Assembly (NCBI GenBank): GCA_019359275.1
Contig: JAHHHP010000028.1
Coordinates: forward strand, 1 to 64,000
Source of the DNA: Myxacorys chilensis ATA2-1-KO14
Lineage (GTDB): Bacteria; Cyanobacteriota; Cyanobacteriia; Leptolyngbyales; Leptolyngbyaceae
Reading direction: 5' to 3'
Length of the DNA stretch: 64,000 bases
The stretch's first letter is position 1. Every line of letters begins with the position of its first letter. Positions 8,108 to 17,262 of this stretch are shown here, one piece after another. The notes beneath the pieces were generated by a model, which was not told where the DNA came from, made no database searches, and worked only from the letters and a program-made list of their open reading frames with translations. A program made the translations under genes and the position numbers.

Positions 8108-9028
8108 TTAGCTCAAGATATTCTCCAGCGCCTGCCGAATCGTTGCATATTGATACTCAAATCCACTCGCTAACGTTCGTTTTGGCAAAACTTCTTGACC
8201 TTCTAGCACAACTTTTGCACCATCCCCCAATAGCGCCTCTAACGCAATACCCGGAACGGGCAGCCAAGACGGGCGATTCATCACTTCACCTAACACCGTC
8301 GTCATCTCTGCCATACGAACCGGATTCGGAGCCGTCGCATTGTAAACTCCTTCCATGTCTGAGTGCGTTAGCACTCTTAGAATCAAATTCACAACATCCT
8401 CCCGGTGAATCCAAGCGAACCACTGCCTTCCACTCCCAATTGGGCCGCCTGCAAACAATTTAAACGGTGTCAACAACTTACCCAACGCGCCGCCCATCCC
8501 TAAGATAATTCCAAACCGCAAAATCACGAGTCGAGTGCCGCTTTCTTTTACCTTACTGGCTTCTGCTTCCCACGCCTGACACACTTCTGCCAAAAAATCA
8601 TTGCCAGATGGACTCGTTTCATCAAAGGTGGCCGTTTCACTCGTGCCGTAAAAGCCGATCGCAGATGCATTGACCAAAACAGACGGCTTCGGGTTCACTT
8701 TAGCAATCGCTTCTACAACTTTCTGAGTTGTAATCTTTCGACTAGTCATTAAGGATTGTTTTCGCTCTGGCGTCCAGCGTTGCTCTGCGATCGCTTCTCC
8801 TGCCAAATTTACAACTCCGTCACAGCCTGCGATCGCGTCTTGCCAACTCCCCGACTCCATCGGGTTGTACGCCACAATCTCAACATTGGAATAAGTCGAT
8901 TTGGGAAACACTTTTTCTGCACTCGACGCACTGCGCGTCAACACAACAGCGGAATGTCCCTCTGACTGCAATCGTTCCACCAATCGTGTGCCAACAAAAC
9001 CCGTTGCCCCTGTGACTGCGACTTTCAT
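8108..9028 (-). CDS. TIGR01777-family SDR oxidoreductase/epimerase
   Basis: 306 residues with the extended SDR layout: the nucleotide motif TGATGFVG (residues 6-13), CDGVVNLAGEAIAEQRW typical of TIGR01777, the NASAIGFYG strand, and LPVPGIALEALLGDGA plus LPKRTLASGFEYQYATI at the C-terminus. These are YfcH-like NAD(P)-binding proteins; the cyanobacterial/plant members are related to the septum-site SulA-like protein. The reaction is unknown. ATG start on the minus strand, no close partner gene on this strand. Confidence 0.9.
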   Translation of the reverse strand: MKVAVTGATGFVGTRLVERLQSEGHSAVVLTRSASSAEKVFPKSTYSNVEIVAYNPMESGSWQDAIAGCDGVVNLAGEAIAEQRWTPERKQSLMTSRKITTQKVVEAIAKVNPKPSVLVNASAIGFYGTSETATFDETSPSGNDFLAEVCQAWEAEASKVKESGTRLVILRFGIILGMGGALGKLLTPFKLFAGGPIGSGRQWFAWIHREDVVNLILRVLTHSDMEGVYNATAPNPVRMAEMTTVLGEVMNRPSWLPVPGIALEALLGDGAKVVLEGQEVLPKRTLASGFEYQYATIRQALENILS

Positions 9029-9237
9029 GAATTAAGCCTGAAAACGCTAGATCTCACTTTAAACCAGATTTGGAGCAGACCGATAAGAGATTTTGAGTCT
9101 ACATCCTTCATCTAAGCCGTGGTGTAGCCCTCTTGACTCGCTTTGATGCCCACGAGAAACCTTTGCGTCAGCCCTGTGTAGTGTTCGCCTATAGTTTCGC
9201 CTGGGTACTCTTCGACCAGATGAAATGGAGTACGGTT

Positions 9238-10464
9238 ATGCAATGGATCGACTTTCAGCAAACGGTGAAGCAGCGGTTGATCCACACACACCCAGACGAT
9301 GAGCAAACCAAAGCAAAGAACTTCAACATGAAAGGACATTCTCTCATTCGGGGTGTCGCCGGATCAGGGAAGTCGCTCGTTCTAAAAGATCGTGTTGAGA
9401 AAATTGTTGAAGACAATTATGAGTCGGTCTTAGTGCTGTCCTACAACCGCTTCATGAAAGGATGGCTCGAAGCTCAATTGACTCACAAGGGCGTCAAAGC
9501 TGAGTGCTGCACCTTCCATCAGTGGGCGCATCGACTGGGGTACAGCTATGACTTTGACCAGAATGAAACATCAAGGCAGAAGATCATCAAGCTGGCTGAA
9601 CAGTCTAAGCTGAAATATCAAGCCATTCTGATCGATGAAGCACAAGACTTTTACGATGAGTGGTTTGGGGCAGTGCTGAAGGTTTTGGATTCGCAAACCA
9701 ATTCTCTATTTTTCGTTTACGACAATACGCAATCGGTTTATGGGCAAGCGCATCGTAGAAAAAGCGGCTGGAGTTGGGCAAAGTTAGGAATTGAAGTCGT
9801 TGGGCGATCGCAGATCTTTGATCTCAATTACAGAAATGCACCCGAAATTCTAGAACTGGCATGGCGGTTTATTCAACCTGCGCTAGACAAAGCGGGAATG
9901 AAGACAGAACAGCGCGAAAACAGTCCAACGATCGACAAAATCATTGAACCGAAGAAAAAGATTTCCAGAAGTTCAGGCGTTTCTCCACTGCTGCTGCACG
10001 TCGATCGCGAACGCATCGCAACCGAAATTGCAGCACAAGTACAAATGGCGTTAACAACGCATTCTGAATCGTCGATCGCAATCCTGGTTCCTCCCACTCA
10101 TGCCTCTGCAAAATCGCTAAAATCTGCGATCAGCAAAGCGCTACAGAACCTTGGAATCAACCATCACGCGCCCCTAAAATCGGGAGAACGAATGACTCAT
10201 ATCGTTCATCGTCCCTTTGTACTCGTTGACTCTTGGAATGCGGTGAAAGGAGTAGAGTTTGATGCGGTGATTTTAGCGGGAATAGATAGAGCAATTGATA
10301 GAACGGAGGAACTTGACGATCGCGACTTTGAAGAAAAAGCGGGACTTTACACCGCAATGACTCGTGCCAGAGACCATCTAGTTCTGTTGTATGAGGAGAA
10401 GACTGCGATCGTAGAGCAGGTCGAAGCCGCCCTCAGCGCACCTCCCCAACTGAAAGAAGCTTAA
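9238..10464 (+). CDS. Compact UvrD/Rep-like superfamily 1 helicase-type ATPase
   Basis: From ATG 9238 the protein has 408 residues. It carries Walker A GVAGSGKS (39-46), the Walker B box ILIDEAQDF, the motif III-like [12 protein letters not shown], motif IV-like LNYRNAPEI, and C-terminal [15 protein letters not shown] and [17 protein letters not shown]. It is shorter than UvrD or Rep because the 1B and 2B insertions are minimal, like the helicase half of NERD-type or RecB-like proteins. No nuclease domain is present. GGAG at 9227-9230 supports ATG 9238; in-frame starts exist at 9220 (ATG) and 9133 (TTG). The stop overlaps the stop of the convergent DUF445 gene by four bases. DNA or RNA unwinding in repair is likely but not shown. 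Confidence 0.85.
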   Translation: MQWIDFQQTVKQRLIHTHPDDEQTKAKNFNMKGHSLIRGVAGSGKSLVLKDRVEKIVEDNYESVLVLSYNRFMKGWLEAQLTHKGVKAECCTFHQWAHRLGYSYDFDQNETSRQKIIKLAEQSKLKYQAILIDEAQDFYDEWFGAVLKVLDSQTNSLFFVYDNTQSVYGQAHRRKSGWSWAKLGIEVVGRSQIFDLNYRNAPEILELAWRFIQPALDKAGMKTEQRENSPTIDKIIEPKKKISRSSGVSPLLLHVDRERIATEIAAQVQMALTTHSESSIAILVPPTHASAKSLKSAISKALQNLGINHHAPLKSGERMTHIVHRPFVLVDSWNAVKGVEFDAVILAGIDRAIDRTEELDDRDFEEKAGLYTAMTRARDHLVLLYEEKTAIVEQVEAALSAPPQLKEA

Positions 10465-11690
10465 CGCAAGAGAAGGATGCCCGATTGGAGAATGCCAATC
10501 ACAAACCCTAAAATGCCGCCCAACGTCACGATCGCTTGCAGTTCACTCCTCACAATGCCATTGATTGCTGTTTCTAAATCAGCCGCAGAAGTGGCTTTGA
10601 CGCGATCAGTAATCACCTGCTCAATATTGAGAATTGGAATTGCCTCCGCCACAATTTTTTCTAGATCTTTCTCTAAATAACGCTCCAAAATTAACGCCAA
10701 CTCTTGACTCACGACTCCTAGCGACTCGTTAACCGCTTCAGACGTTTGTAGACGGCTCAAAACAACTGAAGCAACGTTCTGCCAATCCACAGAGCCGCTT
10801 AAGCCCTGAAGCACATCAGAGCCTTTATCTTGCAAATAGGTGCGGACACTATCTCGCATCGTCTTGCGGAGTTGTCGAACCGTTGAAACCGGAAGATTTT
10901 GCAACGACAGGTTTTGCATCCATTCCTTTAAGCGCTGTTTAACGCCGAGCGAAAAAATCAATTCTGCCAGAACCGAATTGCACGCTTCTTTTTCATCTAG
11001 ACAGAATGCCCGCAACCGAACCAATGAATTACGAATGCCGAACAGGTTAGCAACCACCCAATAGGTGCCACTTGTTTTTTCCCGGAATCCTTCGTCAATC
11101 ACCTGGATATTGCGATCGGTGAGGAAATCAATCAAGGTTTGCCGCAGCACATCGGGCGGAATCACCGTCTGGAGTACCCATTCTGCCAGCTTTCCAGCTT
11201 GGTCATCGGTCAGCTGAAACTCCAGAATAATTTGATCAAAAATGTGGTTTAGCTGATCTTCCAGAAAGTCTTCTCGCCGCGCCAATACCTTTAACAGCCG
11301 AGGCAGAGATTGACCAAACAAATCTCGCAGAATATTCGCCAAAATTTTTGCCGTTTTCTGCTCTTTATCTGCCTCAAGCTGATCGAGCGACAGCCGCAGC
11401 AACCACAGCAACGCGGCTTGAACTCGATCGGTTTGCAGCAACCGCCTTGCTAAATTCTGCAATTCTTCTGGCGTCAGCAGCGACCCCATGATCGTGTCAG
11501 AGATCCGCCTCGCCAACCGCTCTTGATTGCGCGGAATCAGACCCGGTGTAAACGGAAGCCGCTGTTTGCCAATGTAAAGTGCCCGATATGGGCGAAACAG
11601 CATTTTGATGGCAATATCGTTAGTGAAATAGCCGATAATGCCACCAACAATCGGAGGAGCCGCAAGGAGCCAAACTGTCGAGAGATCCAC
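10461..11690 (-). CDS. DUF445 family membrane protein
   Basis: 409 residues beginning GTG, with an N-terminal membrane helix followed by the family signature ([19 protein letters not shown] and [19 protein letters not shown]), a long helical soluble middle, and a C-terminal membrane helix ([21 protein letters not shown]). YheB-like proteins of this family are membrane-anchored; their role is unknown. It lies downstream of menG on the same strand, separated by 106 bp of GGGATGA-type repeats. No strong ribosome-binding site is visible at the GTG start. Confidence 0.9.
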   Translation of the reverse strand: MDLSTVWLLAAPPIVGGIIGYFTNDIAIKMLFRPYRALYIGKQRLPFTPGLIPRNQERLARRISDTIMGSLLTPEELQNLARRLLQTDRVQAALLWLLRLSLDQLEADKEQKTAKILANILRDLFGQSLPRLLKVLARREDFLEDQLNHIFDQIILEFQLTDDQAGKLAEWVLQTVIPPDVLRQTLIDFLTDRNIQVIDEGFREKTSGTYWVVANLFGIRNSLVRLRAFCLDEKEACNSVLAELIFSLGVKQRLKEWMQNLSLQNLPVSTVRQLRKTMRDSVRTYLQDKGSDVLQGLSGSVDWQNVASVVLSRLQTSEAVNESLGVVSQELALILERYLEKDLEKIVAEAIPILNIEQVITDRVKATSAADLETAINGIVRSELQAIVTLGGILGFVIGILQSGILLLR

Positions 11691-11699
11691 AGGCGTAGA

Positions 11700-11806
11700 G
11701 AGGGATGAAGGGAGGGATGAGGGATGAGGGATGAAAGGGGGTTAAGCGGGATATCAAATTCAATTCCTACTGAATTCTTGATTCATCCCTCATCCTTCAT
11801 CCCTTC
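11700..11806. repeat. GGGATGA heptamer repeats in inverted arrangement
   Basis: The left arm (about 11701-11736) has several GGGATGA/GGGATGAGGG units; the right arm (about 11782-11806) holds the complement (TTCATCCCTCATCC type). Together they can fold into a long imperfect hairpin between menG and the DUF445 gene. The right arm supplies the menG stop codon (GGATGA on the minus strand). A related tract lies between rbcL and rbcX at about 14820-14855. Confidence 0.8.
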
Positions 11807-12492
11807 TGAATGACTAACACTCCCATCGTACCGCCCGCGATCGCATAGTGTGTTGCCCTTGAAAAACCTGCTTGATGTGCGAGTTCAATTTGCTCAGAGC
11901 CAATCGGAAACTTATCGAGACTCGGCGCAATGTAGGCGTACTCTTCCGTAAAGTCAAAGCGTTGCGCCATTGGAACGACAACTTCGTCAAGATACCACTC
12001 CTGAAAAATCCGAACCCAGGCGTTCTCAGGACGATGCATATCGAGAATGGCCGCTTTTCCACCCGGCTTGAGGACGCGATGAATTTCCTTGAGGCTGCGG
12101 GGAATATTGGTGACGTTGCGTAACCCGTAGCCCATCGTGGCGCAGTCAAATAGAACATCTGAAAAGGGGAGATCTAAAACATCGGCTTCGACCCAGTGAA
12201 TCGGAGGTTTGAGGCAACGCCGTTCGCTGCGATCGCGGGCCACTTGAAGTTGCGCCGCCGAAAAATCAGCTCCATATACCTGCCCCGTTCTGCCGACCTT
12301 CTCTGTCAGCAGTTGGGCAATATCACCACTTCCACAGCACAAATCCAAACATGTATCTCCCGGCTTGGCCCCACTCCATTTCACCGTCATCCGTTTCCAA
12401 ATGCGGTGCTGACCGAAGCTCAGCGAGTTATTCAGTTGATCATAAACAGGTGCAATGCGATTAAAAAGAGCTTGAACTTTATCAGCCGTCAT
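11797..12492 (-). CDS. menG: Demethylmenaquinone/2-phytyl-1,4-naphthoquinone methyltransferase
   Basis: 231-residue SAM-dependent methyltransferase of UbiE/MenG type: N-terminal VQALFNRIAPVYDQLNN, SAM motif I LDLCCGSGDIA (50-60), YGADFSAAQL, DVLDLPF, and the family box CATMGYGLRNV. In cyanobacteria this enzyme makes the last step of phylloquinone for photosystem I. The final residues (VLVIQKG) end inside a GGGATGA repeat, so the last codons appear to come from the repeat. It precedes the DUF445 gene on the same strand. Confidence 0.93.
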   Translation of the reverse strand: MTADKVQALFNRIAPVYDQLNNSLSFGQHRIWKRMTVKWSGAKPGDTCLDLCCGSGDIAQLLTEKVGRTGQVYGADFSAAQLQVARDRSERRCLKPPIHWVEADVLDLPFSDVLFDCATMGYGLRNVTNIPRSLKEIHRVLKPGGKAAILDMHRPENAWVRIFQEWYLDEVVVPMAQRFDFTEEYAYIAPSLDKFPIGSEQIELAHQAGFSRATHYAIAGGTMGVLVIQKG

Positions 12493-12623
12493 TAGTTAAA
12501 ATCTCGGTTTAAGAGGCAATACATTGGACGAGATCCCTCTAAAATTCTAAGTTTTGAAGGGTTCGTTTGGGACATGCCGAACCGAGATTTAGAAGACAGG
12601 CATCACGGTAGCAACATTTGTAA

Positions 12624-12670
12624 CGGATGTAGCGGATGGAATTATGGTCAAATTCCATCCGCTACATCCG
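12624..12670. repeat. Perfect 20-bp inverted repeat
   Basis: CGGATGTAGCGGATGGAATT (12624-12643) and its exact complement (12651-12670) enclose a 7-base loop. The arm itself contains a duplicated CGGATG. No T-run follows on either strand, so it is not a standard terminator. It sits between the receiver-GAF gene and menG, both on the minus strand. Confidence 0.92.
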
Positions 12671-12707
12671 CTATCACGGCTGATCAGTTTTTCGTAGAAG
12701 TCCTACT

Positions 12708-13670
12708 TTAGACTTGAGCCATAACCCGCTTAGACCGAGTGCAGATGAGTGCTAGAGCCACTTGTTGCGCCGCTAAGTGCAGCAGAAATAGCTCATCTTC
12801 CCGGAAAGCACAGGGCTGTTGCCATTGCAGCGATAAAATCGCGAGAACTTCCCCGCAATAGGTAATCGGAACGATGAGATGTGCCTGAGTACCAGAATTG
12901 CTGTAGTGCGACACTTCAGACAACGCCATATCTGCCGGGACATTGACAGAAACCTGCATTTTCTTGGAGGCGATCGCGTCTTTTACCATCGGATCACGCT
13001 CTAACCAATTTTCGAGTTCTCCCTCTTGGCTGTAGCTGCCGTAGGTCGATACCAATCCACTGTTTTCAACTAATTGCAGAAGACTACCATCTGCCGAGAA
13101 GCTTTTGCCAAAGGCTGTTGCCATCAATTCAAGGCTGTTGTCTACAGTGGTCGCTTCTTGAGCAATCCGGATGAGTGTAGAAAGTAAAGCCGTTTGCGAC
13201 TGCGATCGCCGTAACTCTTCGGTGCGCTGCTTCAGCAAATCGTAAGTTTCGGCAGCGCGTTGAACCACCGCTTTCAGCTCGTTCGGATCCCACGGCTTGG
13301 TGATGTACTTATACACCTGTCCAGAATTAATCGCTTCAACGAGATCCTCAACGTCGGTAAATCCGGTTAAAATAATCCGCATCGTGTCAGGAAACTGTGG
13401 AACCGTCCGACTAAGGAATTCGGTTCCTTTCATTTCAGGCATTCGCTGATCGGAGATAATCACGGCAACTTCGCCTTCGGTTGCTAGCAGTTCCAATGCC
13501 CGAACACCGCTCTCTGCTTTGAGGACGTGAAAATCACGCCGAAACGTCCGGTAAAGTAGGTCTAAGTTATCCGGCTCATCGTCTACCACAAGCATTTTGG
13601 TTTTTTTAGGACGTTCTAGGCTCATTAGCTGACGAGTAACACTGTCGAGTTCTGGAATGTTGTATTCCAT
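12708..13670 (-). CDS. Response regulator: receiver plus GAF domain
   Basis: Residues 25-145 form a receiver domain with D30/D31, phospho-acceptor D74 (ISDQRMPEMKG), T102 and K125 (YITKPWD). A short coiled linker (about 140-165) leads to a GAF domain (about 170-315; LIVPITYCGEVLAILSLQW). There is no DNA-binding or enzymatic output domain, so it probably signals through protein contacts or senses a ligand. TKPWDPNEL matches the RpfG/Rre-type receiver subgroup. AAGGAG lies before the ATG (about 13683-13688). No kinase gene is adjacent. The 20-bp palindrome lies just downstream. Confidence 0.9.
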   Translation of the reverse strand: MEYNIPELDSVTRQLMSLERPKKTKMLVVDDEPDNLDLLYRTFRRDFHVLKAESGVRALELLATEGEVAVIISDQRMPEMKGTEFLSRTVPQFPDTMRIILTGFTDVEDLVEAINSGQVYKYITKPWDPNELKAVVQRAAETYDLLKQRTEELRRSQSQTALLSTLIRIAQEATTVDNSLELMATAFGKSFSADGSLLQLVENSGLVSTYGSYSQEGELENWLERDPMVKDAIASKKMQVSVNVPADMALSEVSHYSNSGTQAHLIVPITYCGEVLAILSLQWQQPCAFREDELFLLHLAAQQVALALICTRSKRVMAQV

Positions 13671-13673
13671 ATA

Positions 13674-13915
13674 TTATTTGCTCCTTGGCAAAGCGGGAGA
13701 ACGGTTAACGCGATCCTGTGGAGCGTCGCCAGGGCGAATCGTACATCCAGCAGAACCTTTATGCAGCGGATCACTATTCTCTAGTCTTGCCACTTCACCA
13801 AAATTTGTAACAGTTTGGATAGCTTCGGATGCGCGATCGTAGATATGAGCGTGAGGTGAGGCATAGCGCGATTGGCTCTGCCAGGCTCCGAAGGATCGCG
13901 CTATGTAACAAATAA
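13674..13915 (-). other. Open frame without start, containing an 11-bp inverted repeat
   Basis: Upstream of the regulator gene the minus strand is open for about 80 codons to TAA at 13676-13674, in the frame of the regulator and two codons before its ATG, but without a convincing start codon. The stretch holds CATAGCGCGAT (13862-13872) and its complement ATCGCGCTATG (13895-13905). It may be a remnant or a dispersed repeat rather than a gene. Confidence 0.35.
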
Positions 13916-13917
13916 AT

Positions 13918-13950
13918 AAAAAAGGAGGAAGATTATCTTCCTCCTTTTTT
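13918..13950 (-). terminator. Bidirectional terminator of the rbc operon
   Basis: AAAAAAGGAGGAAGAT (13918-13933) and its exact complement (13935-13950) form a near-perfect hairpin flanked by A and T runs, active in either direction. It lies 67 bp after rbcS and is the natural end of the rbcLXS transcript. Confidence 0.92.
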
Positions 13951-14016
13951 ATTTAGCTTTTAGGTGCGATCGCACAAAATTTTGTAAAGCGATCGCACCC
14001 CTATCAAGCCCGCTAA

Positions 14017-14370
14017 TTAATAACGGTAGCCGCTACCACTGTTCTTAGCACCCGGCTTATGAACAATAAAGCTCATCACTTGACATTGCTTGATGTTGTC
14101 AAATGCCACAACGCGAATGTAAGAGCCACCGTACTCAGAACGGCACTGTTGCACTTCATTCAACACTTCTTGAGGAGAGGTCGCGTTAAACAACGGCAAC
14201 TTCCACATCGTCCAGTAATACTCTTGAGGAGTCGGAGCTTCTGAAAACTCAATACAGGGGAAGTAGCCCTGATCAAGCGTGTACTGAATCTGACGCGCAA
14301 TTTGAGCATCAGTCAGAGCAGGCAAATAAGAAAACGTTTCGTAACGCTGCTCAATCGGTAAAGTTCTCAT
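14017..14370 (-). CDS. rbcS: RuBisCO small subunit
   Basis: 117 residues, form IB type: [17 protein letters not shown] start, [25 protein letters not shown] and [21 protein letters not shown]. It completes the L8S8 enzyme in the carboxysome. The C-terminal tail ([11 protein letters not shown]) is a few residues longer than in many cyanobacteria. Third gene of rbcL-rbcX-rbcS, 48 bp after rbcX, followed by the strong terminator at 13918. Confidence 0.97.
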   Translation of the reverse strand: MRTLPIEQRYETFSYLPALTDAQIARQIQYTLDQGYFPCIEFSEAPTPQEYYWTMWKLPLFNATSPQEVLNEVQQCRSEYGGSYIRVVAFDNIKQCQVMSFIVHKPGAKNSGSGYRY

Positions 14371-14418
14371 GGATTCCCTCAGGCGTGAAGTAAATAAAGT
14401 CTTAGTAACAGATCAAGG

Positions 14419-14820
14419 TCAGGTCGCCTCAGGCTCTTCCGAGGTTATTTCGGATGGTTCCGTAGGCGCATCACCACTCAAGTCAACTTGCGTCATCCGC
14501 TCCAACTGCTGTTTGCGCTGCTCCATGTTTGCCTGCTGCATACTGCTCTGCAACAGTTCTGGCAAATAATCCGCAATCTCGCTCGCTAAATGTTCTCTCA
14601 CCGTCAAGATTCTAAACGCTAGATCTGGCTTTTCCAAAAAAAGGCGTCTCAAGAACTGCTCCCCATCTTGAATGCTTTCCCGCGAGGAAAACTGATGAAG
14701 CCAGTAGGCTCGTTTTGGTTCAGTTTCACCTAGCTGATCTAGAACAACTCGCACAGCCCGATAGGTCAGATAGCTGATCAGCGTCTTGGTCGTATCTTTC
14801 GCAATTTGCTTGAGATCCAT
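14419..14820 (-). CDS. rbcX: RuBisCO assembly chaperone RbcX
   Basis: 133 residues with the helical RbcX core (DTTKTLISYLTYRAVRVVLDQL, then NPxxA-like segments and SIQDGEQFLRRLFLEKPDLAFRILTVREHLA). RbcX dimers clamp the C-terminal tail of RbcL ([10 protein letters not shown]) during L8 assembly. The tail after residue 115 is acidic and variable, as usual. It lies 100 bp after rbcL; the spacer holds a GGGATGA-type repeat. Confidence 0.95.
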   Translation of the reverse strand: MDLKQIAKDTTKTLISYLTYRAVRVVLDQLGETEPKRAYWLHQFSSRESIQDGEQFLRRLFLEKPDLAFRILTVREHLASEIADYLPELLQSSMQQANMEQRKQQLERMTQVDLSGDAPTEPSEITSEEPEAT

Positions 14821-14860
14821 AGGGGAGGGATGAATTAGGAGAGATGAGGGATGAAGTTCA
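14821..14860. repeat. GGGATGA-type repeat between rbcL and rbcX
   Basis: GGGAGGGATGAATTAGG and GAGATGAGGGATGAAG occur in the spacer just before the rbcX start (minus-strand gene). It is the same heptamer family as at 11700-11806. It may alter the spacing or stability of the rbc message. Confidence 0.7.
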
Positions 14861-14920
14861 AGAATATCAGTTCCGCCTTCTTTGCACAGCGTTGCCGCAG
14901 GCGTCCCTCATCTCGGTTCA

Positions 14921-16351
14921 TCAGATCGTATCTTGTGCCTCGAACTCGAACTTGATTTCCTTCCACAGTTCGCAAGCAGCAGCAAGTTCAGGAGACCAAC
15001 GGCACGCTTCACGGATGATGTCTCCGCCTTCACGCATCAGGTCGCGACCTTCGTTCCGCGCTTGGACGCACGCTTCAAGCGCGACACGGTTTGCCGTTGC
15101 GCCAGGCGCGTTACCCCACGGGTGACCCAGCGTACCACCACCAAACTGAAGCACCGACTCATCGCCAAAGATTTCCACAAGAGCAGGCATGTGCCAAACG
15201 TGAATACCACCAGACGCAACTGCCATGACACCCGGCATCGATGCCCAATCTTGGGTGAAATAGACACCGCGTGAACGATCTTGCTCAATGTAGTTTTCTC
15301 TCAGCAAGTCAATGAAACCGAGGGTAACCGCTTTGTCACCTTCAAGCTTACCAACCACGGTTCCGGTGTGGATGTGGTCTCCACCGGACATCCGGAGGCA
15401 CTTCGCCAACACGCGGAAGTGAATACCATGATTCTTCTGACGGTCAATCACAGCGTGCATAGCGCGGTGAATGTGCAGCAACACTCCGTTGTCGCGGCAC
15501 CAGTGCGCCAGCGAGGTGTTAGCGGTAAAACCACCCGTTAAGAAGTCATGCATGATGATCGGCATTTCGAGTTCTTTCGCAAACTCGGCCCGCTTCATCA
15601 TTTCTTCGCAGGTACCAGCCGTCACATTGAGGTAATGACCTTTAACTTCGCCAGTTTGCGCTTGGGCTTTGTGAATCGCGTCAGCTACAAACAAGAAGCG
15701 ATCGCGCCACCGTTGGAACGGCTGCGAGTTGATGTTCTCGTCGTCTTTGGTGAAGTCCAAGCCACCGCGCAGACACTCATACACGGCACGACCGTAGTTC
15801 TTCGCAGACAAACCAAGTTTCGGCTTAATCGTACAGCCCAACATTGGACGACCGTACTTGTTCAATTTGTCGCGCTCAACCTGGATACCATGAGGAGGCC
15901 CTTGGAAGGTCTTCAAGTAAGCAACCGGAATGCGCAAGTCTTCTAGACGCAACGCTTTCAGCGCTTTGAAACCGAATACGTTACCCACCAAGGAGGTCAG
16001 CAAGTTGGTGACCGACCCTTCCTCAAATAGATCGAGGGGATAAGCGATATAGGCGATGAACTGATTGTCTTCGCCGGGAACAGGCTCGATATCGTAGCAA
16101 CGCCCCTTGTAGCGATCGAGGTCGGTCAGCAAGTCTGTCCAAACCGTTGTCCAAGTCCCGGTAGACGATTCAGCCGCCACAGCTGCACCTGCTTCTTCAG
16201 GGGGAACGCCAGGCTGAGGAGTAACGCGGAACGCCGCCAAAACGTCCGTATCTTTGGGCGTGTAGTCCGGTGTGTAGTAGGTCAGCTTATAATCCTGTAC
16301 CCCGGCTTTATACCCAGTTTTCGACTGAGTGCTAGTTTGAGCGTAAGACAT
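14921..16351 (-). CDS. rbcL: RuBisCO large subunit (form IB)
   Basis: 476 residues, the usual cyanobacterial length. Active-site motifs are present: [17 protein letters not shown] with the carbamylated lysine, [20 protein letters not shown] with the catalytic His, [18 protein letters not shown] (loop 6 with its Lys), and the FEFEAQD tail bound by RbcX. It carboxylates or oxygenates RuBP in the carboxysome. Minus-strand AGGAAGGGA lies before ATG. First gene of rbcL-rbcX-rbcS with a long 5' spacer. Confidence 0.99.
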   Translation of the reverse strand: MSYAQTSTQSKTGYKAGVQDYKLTYYTPDYTPKDTDVLAAFRVTPQPGVPPEEAGAAVAAESSTGTWTTVWTDLLTDLDRYKGRCYDIEPVPGEDNQFIAYIAYPLDLFEEGSVTNLLTSLVGNVFGFKALKALRLEDLRIPVAYLKTFQGPPHGIQVERDKLNKYGRPMLGCTIKPKLGLSAKNYGRAVYECLRGGLDFTKDDENINSQPFQRWRDRFLFVADAIHKAQAQTGEVKGHYLNVTAGTCEEMMKRAEFAKELEMPIIMHDFLTGGFTANTSLAHWCRDNGVLLHIHRAMHAVIDRQKNHGIHFRVLAKCLRMSGGDHIHTGTVVGKLEGDKAVTLGFIDLLRENYIEQDRSRGVYFTQDWASMPGVMAVASGGIHVWHMPALVEIFGDESVLQFGGGTLGHPWGNAPGATANRVALEACVQARNEGRDLMREGGDIIREACRWSPELAAACELWKEIKFEFEAQDTI

Positions 16352-16860
16352 TATGTCCCTTCCTGTAAAAATTAGTTCAAGACCTTACCAAGCAAACATC
16401 ACCAGAGTGACCAGGCATTAACCTGCTCTTTACCCTTTGGCGACAAGACGTTGCGTATAGTCACTAGGAATCAGTTTGCCATCGTAGCGATCCCTAGGCG
16501 GGAATCGATTTCTTCAATTGCGTCCTGATTCGGTGTTTAGGCGCGGACTTTTCAGAATCATATCAGGATCTCGTTTCGCTTCAATTCAAACATTCTGTAG
16601 CGATTGATAACGGGAGCTAATCGATCCCCAAGTTTTGAAAAGTTTTATTGCGGTCGCTTTCGTTTAATTAAATCTGTAGAACATTGAAATGCTTTAAAGC
16701 TATGCAAAATTCGATCTCAAATCCTGTTAGTACCATTCTTCAGAACTTGGAGCTTGAGCCAATCGCAAACTTTATTTTTGCTCAAAACCTTTAGACACGA
16801 AGATGTTCGCGTCTCGTCGGCATACTCCAGCGATCACGCTTCTAGAGAATCGCACCAACG
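16352..16860. other. rbcL 5' region (509 bp)
   Basis: No gene seen. The stretch separates rbcL from the exbD gene further upstream on the same strand and holds the rbcL promoter and leader. No clear rho-independent terminator follows exbD, so some read-through is possible. Confidence 0.6.
16557..16584 (-). promoter_or_regulatory. Candidate rbcL promoter
   Basis: On the minus strand TTGAAG (16584-16579) and TATGAT (16562-16557) are separated by 16 bases, a sigma70-like pair. Transcription would start near 16550, giving a leader of about 200 bases, which is typical of cyanobacterial rbcL. No certain LysR (RbcR/CmpR) site was identified. Confidence 0.35.
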
Positions 16861-17262
16861 TCACGGCTGCTCAGTTGCAATTCCCAGCCTGATATTAGGG
16901 ATGGTTCGTAACTGATCCATCACCGTAATTACCCGCCCGTGGCTTACCCGCTCATCTGCGTTGATAATTACAACAGCTTGGCGGTTTCTATTCAGTAATG
17001 CACGGACTCGCTCTCCTAGAGCATCGAGTTTAACAGCTTGCTTATTTAACGCTAAATTGCCCTTTTGATCGAGACTGACTACAATTTGCGCTGCATTCTG
17101 AGATTGAGCAGTCGCCGCTTTGGGTAGCGAAACGGGAAGACCCTGCGATCGCGTCAAATATAACGTAGATAGAATGAAAAACGTCAGCAATGCGAAGACC
17201 ACATCGATCATCGGCGCGATATAGATTTGAGGAGGTAGATCGGGTTCTTCAGGAAGACGCAT
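16861..17262 (-). CDS. exbD: ExbD/TolR-family energy-transducing protein (pair 1)
   Basis: About 133 residues: short cytoplasmic start (MRLPEEPDLPPQIYI), one membrane helix with the conserved Asp (PMIDVVFALLTFFIL), then a periplasmic domain ending RTIPNIRLGIATEQ. ExbD works with ExbB as a proton-driven motor for TonB-dependent uptake or Tol functions. ATG at 17262 is preferred (GGAG a few bases upstream and the family start); an ATG at 17274 adds four residues. It overlaps the end of exbB by 14 bp or more, so translation is coupled. Confidence 0.9.
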   Translation of the reverse strand: MRLPEEPDLPPQIYIAPMIDVVFALLTFFILSTLYLTRSQGLPVSLPKAATAQSQNAAQIVVSLDQKGNLALNKQAVKLDALGERVRALLNRNRQAVVIINADERVSHGRVITVMDQLRTIPNIRLGIATEQP

